From a virus, in IMG/VR virus record IMGVR_UViG_3300035670_000075, positions 1 to 64,000 of that record: DNA of 64,000 bases; one strand, 5' to 3'. The position numbers and the translations under genes are program-made. The notes beneath the pieces are model-generated. The model was not told the origin of the DNA. It saw only the letters and a program-made list of their open reading frames with translations, and ran no database searches. Of the stretch, positions 61,623 to 64,000 are shown piece by piece; positions within the stretch are counted from its first letter, which is position 1; each line of letters opens with the position of its first letter.

Positions 61623-62471
61623 TGAATGACTCCTGTTTTGAGTTTGCTTGGATTGACTGGGTGATAACTCGCTGATCACGGATTCCAGGCTACCCAACCT
61701 GTCCGCCAGCCCTGCTTCAACAGCCTTGGCTCCCGTCAGGATGCCGCCGCCACCGAATCTATTAAGAACTGTGTCGATTGATACGCCACGGTTTCGCGCC
61801 ACATCACGCACGAACACATCGGCTAAATCGTCCACGTTTTGTTGAATTTGCGAGCGCCCGTCTTCCGTCGCCGGATCGGGGCGTTTATTCGGGGATTGCG
61901 ATGACACGATTTCGTGCTCAACAACGCCAAGCCCCTCTTTCATCTTCCGGCTGTCAACATAAGTAGCAACAACACCGATAGAACCCAGTTGCGCGGTTTT
62001 ATCAACCACGATGTCGCCCTTCTTGACTGCGCTGGACAGCCAGTACGCAGCACTTGCCGCCATGCCACCAACGTAGGCTATGATTCGCTTCTGCTTGGCG
62101 TAGGCGCGAATGTGGGACGCCAACTCGCTAATCCCGGTGACATGCCCGCCTGGGCTGTCAACCAATAACACGATGCCGTTGACTTCCGGGTTATCGACCG
62201 CAGCGGAGATGTCTTTTGCCAACACTTCGACCGACGTTGCGCCGCTGATTTCCGTCATTAAATTGGCTTTGGGGAAAATCGCGCCTTCAATTGGAATGAT
62301 TGCAACGCCATCCCGATAGGTGACAGTGCGTGTATATTGCAGCGGCTCGCCACCACGCATCAGAACTGAGTGGTACTCGTTCTCGCGCTGCGCAATCGTG
62401 CGAATCATCTCCAGCCATTCGGCTGTAATCAGCCACGGCGCGGAGTCGATGAGGTGAATTAACGGTTTCAT
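61002..62471 (-). CDS. Head maturation protease (S49) with scaffold domain
   Basis: 489 aa. N-terminal S49 peptidase (signal-peptide-peptidase/ClpP-like fold): VLLVDSPGGH, nucleophile Ser140 in GGMAASAAYW, and the probable general-base Lys196 in SQSPNKRPDP. The C-terminal 200 residues, from SMDYQAMKTALGL onward, are coiled-coil scaffold (LKAQDEKIAAIL). It cleaves scaffold and itself in the procapsid. ATG 62471 (MKPLIHL) is chosen; an upstream ATG at 62507 has no SD. A nested start at 61622 should give free scaffold. Confidence 0.85.
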   Translation of the reverse strand: MKPLIHLIDSAPWLITAEWLEMIRTIAQRENEYHSVLMRGGEPLQYTRTVTYRDGVAIIPIEGAIFPKANLMTEISGATSVEVLAKDISAAVDNPEVNGIVLLVDSPGGHVTGISELASHIRAYAKQKRIIAYVGGMAASAAYWLSSAVKKGDIVVDKTAQLGSIGVVATYVDSRKMKEGLGVVEHEIVSSQSPNKRPDPATEDGRSQIQQNVDDLADVFVRDVARNRGVSIDTVLNRFGGGGILTGAKAVEAGLADRLGSLESVISELSPSQSKQTQNRSHSMDYQAMKTALGLPEDAGDDAVAEAVGNLIAKSAKASSAIETMQANLKAQDEKIAAILADKQSTAAPAATTKGNDVLPDQSVLMEQKEIIAKLTEKLEAQERDAKARELESLIAEAQASGKLVSQAEVTWAKRMGAQNIDGLKEYLAACTPMRAFAASQTGGVHEYDEDSGLTIAQSTIARQMGLDADAFKKSAQQVRSKNNLLMGG

Positions 62472-62567
62472 GTATCGGATAATAACCTGTTTATTTTTGC
62501 AAGTCATTGTTATAATGGTAAAAATAGCCTGCTAGGTAGCTATGTATAAACTATAGAGGATTATGCG

Positions 62568-62789
62568 ATGACAGATTTGCCAGTAAACGAAGATAAACCA
62601 GCGAAGCCAGTGACAGCAGAACAGCAGGTGGTGCAGCTTAATGTGCGCGTGCCGCTGCACATGAGAATAAAGCTGTCTGCGCTGTCAGAAATAAATGGCG
62701 TTGACATGCAGGAACTTGTGCAGCAGTGGATTGCAGAGAAGTTGATTGAAAGCGAGGACGAGGTGCGGAAGTTTTTAAGTTTTCGTTGA
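62568..62789 (+). CDS. Ribbon-helix-helix protein, 73 aa
   Basis: Residues 22-60 (VVQLNVRVPLHMRIKLSALS then GVDMQELVQQWIAEKL) are an Arc-type ribbon-helix-helix: strand, helix, turn, helix with conserved WI. Divergent from the protease/capsid operon, so it may repress head-gene expression or its own promoter. SD agagga 7 nt before ATG 62568; a TATAAT box lies at 62511-62516 upstream. Confidence 0.7.
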   Translation: MTDLPVNEDKPAKPVTAEQQVVQLNVRVPLHMRIKLSALSEINGVDMQELVQQWIAEKLIESEDEVRKFLSFR

Positions 62790-62867
62790 TTTTTGTTGTG
62801 TTTATTTGTGTTAACGTGTAAACTATTGCTACTTGTTGCTTGATACAAAAAACAGGAGTGATCTGAT

Positions 62868-63236
62868 ATGGCAATGAACAAAACAGAAAAAGCTAAAATG
62901 CAAGAGCTTGAAGAGCAGATTCAGATTGCGCTGGCGCTACGCTGGACGGAAAAAGTGCTGCCTGACGTGGAAAAGCCCGAATCGTTTTCAAATAAAATAG
63001 CGAGAGGCTTTCTTTTCAACGCTTATACAGGTCAAGTAGATGAGATGTGGTCAGAATCTATACGCCACGGATATGCTACATCGCCTCAGCGCGGCTCTCA
63101 GGGCGGCATCAGCATGTACAGCACAAGGCTGTTGGCGTTAAAAGCGCTGCGCCACGCGGTAGAAGTGCGCAGTGCTGAGGCTCTGCGCGGCATTGATAAG
63201 AGAATTGCTGCTGAGTTGGCAGCGGATAATAAGTAA
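62868..63236 (+). CDS. Hypothetical protein, 122 aa
   Basis: Unrecognised. N-terminal helix (TEKAKMQELEEQIQIALALR), then W-containing TEKVLPDVEKP and a basic YATSPQRGSQGGISMYSTR loop typical of nucleic-acid contacts, then helices. SD caggag upstream; the tgtgttaac motif is at 62807-62815. Position between two islet genes suggests an accessory role. Confidence 0.55.
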   Translation: MAMNKTEKAKMQELEEQIQIALALRWTEKVLPDVEKPESFSNKIARGFLFNAYTGQVDEMWSESIRHGYATSPQRGSQGGISMYSTRLLALKALRHAVEVRSAEALRGIDKRIAAELAADNK

Positions 63237-63337
63237 AATATTTCTACTGGAGTCTAGGTTGCAATGGATACCATTCTTGTGTTGTGCATCTTTATTTGTG
63301 GAACGGTGTCGGCTGTACCGCTAAGTTAGGGGTTATT

Positions 63338-63520
63338 ATGAATGAGAAAGAGTTGCTTGAGATAATCAACGCATACAAAAACGATATTTTATCCAACGAT
63401 GGAGATAAAGCAGATCGTTTTTTAATGATGCTTGCAAAAGAAGTTGAACGTCAAACACGCCATAAAGCAGTGAAAATTGCTTACGATATGGCAGAGAAAA
63501 TTAGCGATCTGAACTCCTAA
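63338..63520 (+). CDS. Cassette-like gene, 60 aa
   Basis: Short acidic/helical protein (MNEKELLEIINAYKNDILSN, MLAKEVERQTRHKAVKIAY). ATG 63338 is taken, with gttagggg upstream; an in-frame extension to 63284 has no SD. Its stop codon lies in the left core of the attC-like site, and the upstream junction ctaagttagg resembles an attC right end, so it looks like a gene cassette. Function unknown. Confidence 0.55.
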   Translation: MNEKELLEIINAYKNDILSNDGDKADRFLMMLAKEVERQTRHKAVKIAYDMAEKISDLNS

Positions 63521-63612
63521 CGCCGAGCTAAGCCTACCGGTGCTGCCGGTCAACTTGAACCAAAACCGAAAAATCTCGGCGGCACCGGGTCGGCCTTGAG
63601 CGATAAGTTATG
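63514..63612 (+). other. attC-like imperfect inverted repeat
   Basis: The left side tcctaacgccgagctaagcc and the right side ggccttgagcgataagttat are related by imperfect inverted symmetry with extra unpaired bases, extended by accggtgctgccg versus cggcggcaccggg. This is the R''-L''/L'-R' layout of integron attC sites, about 99 bp long. The preceding gene stops inside it and the following gene starts at its right end (gttATGG), the usual cassette arrangement. R' is gttatgg rather than the ideal gttrrry, so the call is moderate. Confidence 0.5.
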
Positions 63613-63807
63613 GCAGATATTACAATGTGCATCAATCAAGCATGTGATATGCGTGAAGACTGCTATAGAGCAAAAGCGACACCTGCTGTTTTCCAAAGTT
63701 TGTGTTTTTTTGCTCCGATAAACGGTAATTGCGAGAATTATATTGAGTATAAGCAGCACACTAAAAAAGCAAAAAATACTGGTATTTGTAGCCATAACGC
63801 TTTATAG
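63610..63807 (+). CDS. Cysteine-rich cassette-like protein, 65 aa
   Basis: MADITMCINQACDMREDCYR followed by FQSLCFFAPINGNCENYI: five or six spaced Cys form a small metal- or disulphide-stabilised fold that resembles widespread short Cys-rich phage/bacterial proteins. It starts at the very end of the attC-like site, without an SD of its own. Function unknown. Confidence 0.55.
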   Translation: MADITMCINQACDMREDCYRAKATPAVFQSLCFFAPINGNCENYIEYKQHTKKAKNTGICSHNAL

Positions 63808-63885
63808 CCAGAAAAACTTCCGCCATATTAGATAATAGCCATTAAATACGGAGACAATGAATATTTTTTAGCTTGGTATGAAGCG
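63808..63885. other. Intergenic gap before convergent partial gene
   Basis: No gene is supported. A ggagac-ATG pair at 63851-63858 opens only a 4-codon frame. The stretch is AT-rich without a clear terminator. Confidence 0.4.
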
Positions 63886-64000
63886 CTATGATTTACCTAC
63901 AACAACAAGCTCACTCCACGCAACCCAATCAGCATCAAACACCATTCCATTGCCATCAACAACACCGACCAACGCCGACGTATTGATATTATCAACATCC
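63886..64000 (-). CDS. 3' end of a minus-strand gene, truncated by window
   Basis: Reading minus from the window edge, the frame gives DVDNINTSALVGVVDGNGMV then FDADWVAWSELVVVGKS and a stop (tag, 63888-63886). The hydrophobic/acidic pattern is protein-like and the strand matches the structural block. An opposing open frame also runs to the edge but has a Thr/Ser-rich, shadow-like composition. Gene identity cannot be told from 37 residues. Confidence 0.55.
   Translation of the reverse strand, partial: DVDNINTSALVGVVDGNGMVFDADWVAWSELVVVGKS

Overview
The window is about 64 kb of a large tailed-phage genome (free phage or prophage cannot be decided). No integrase, terminase, portal or replicative polymerase is visible, so this is only part of the genome. 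Evidence for a phage: an S49 head-maturation protease with a nested scaffold, a cement protein, a Mu gpT-like major capsid protein, a tail tube protein, a tail-assembly chaperone with a probable -1 frameshift, an 8036-codon tape measure gene, tail-tip and fibre genes, and lysis-like genes. No tail-sheath gene is seen, so the best guess is a siphovirus with an exceptionally long tail. The host is probably a proteobacterium, most likely gamma: the gene style, the tmRNA tag (ANDERYAVAA) and chromosome-type GC-rich palindromic repeats scattered between genes all point that way. The genus is inference only.

Layout. 1-7.07 kb (+): small early or accessory genes, a 1027-aa Strawberry-notch-type helicase/ATPase, a ParB-fold-like protein and a HAD phosphatase, broken up by at least three composite palindromic repeats. 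7.08-35.7 kb (-): the tail block, read leftwards: the giant tape measure gene (24.1 kb, with an embedded zincin metallopeptidase motif), two tail-tip proteins, two paralogous fibre proteins and two small end genes. 35.76-40.37 kb (+): an accessory island starting at divergent promoters, with a wHTH-like protein, a DNA methyltransferase, a tmRNA gene, a free-standing ClpX-type zinc-binding domain, an HK97-gp10-like tail-completion protein, a compact DHFR and small proteins, closed by a bidirectional terminator. 40.4-45.05 kb (-): a module of transglycosylase/peptidase, membrane protein, FtsK-like ATPase and zinc-finger protein, divergent from a ribbon-helix-helix regulator with repeated operator-like sites. 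45.6-47.3 kb (-): tail tube. 47.4-48.9 kb (+): an HU-like protein and a Dam-like methyltransferase with an extra zinc finger. 49.2-62.5 kb (-): the head and adaptor block, fibre or lectin proteins, a transglutaminase-like peptidase, holin-like membrane proteins and the chaperone. 62.6-63.8 kb (+): an RHH protein and small cassette-like genes flanking an attC-like site. 63.9-64 kb (-): the 3' end of a further gene.

How it fits together. Virion genes are almost all on the minus strand, tightly coupled by ATGA or TAATG overlaps. Plus-strand islands interrupt them and carry DNA modification, regulation and host-takeover-type genes. The most unusual feature is the pairing of a complete tmRNA (Ala-type acceptor with G3.U70 and an encoded degradation tag) with, 24 nt downstream, a 64-residue copy of the ClpX N-terminal zinc domain lacking the AAA+ motor. 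ClpXP is the protease that destroys tmRNA-tagged proteins and its zinc domain is where adaptors dock, so the pair looks like a phage device acting on ribosome rescue and tagged-protein turnover.
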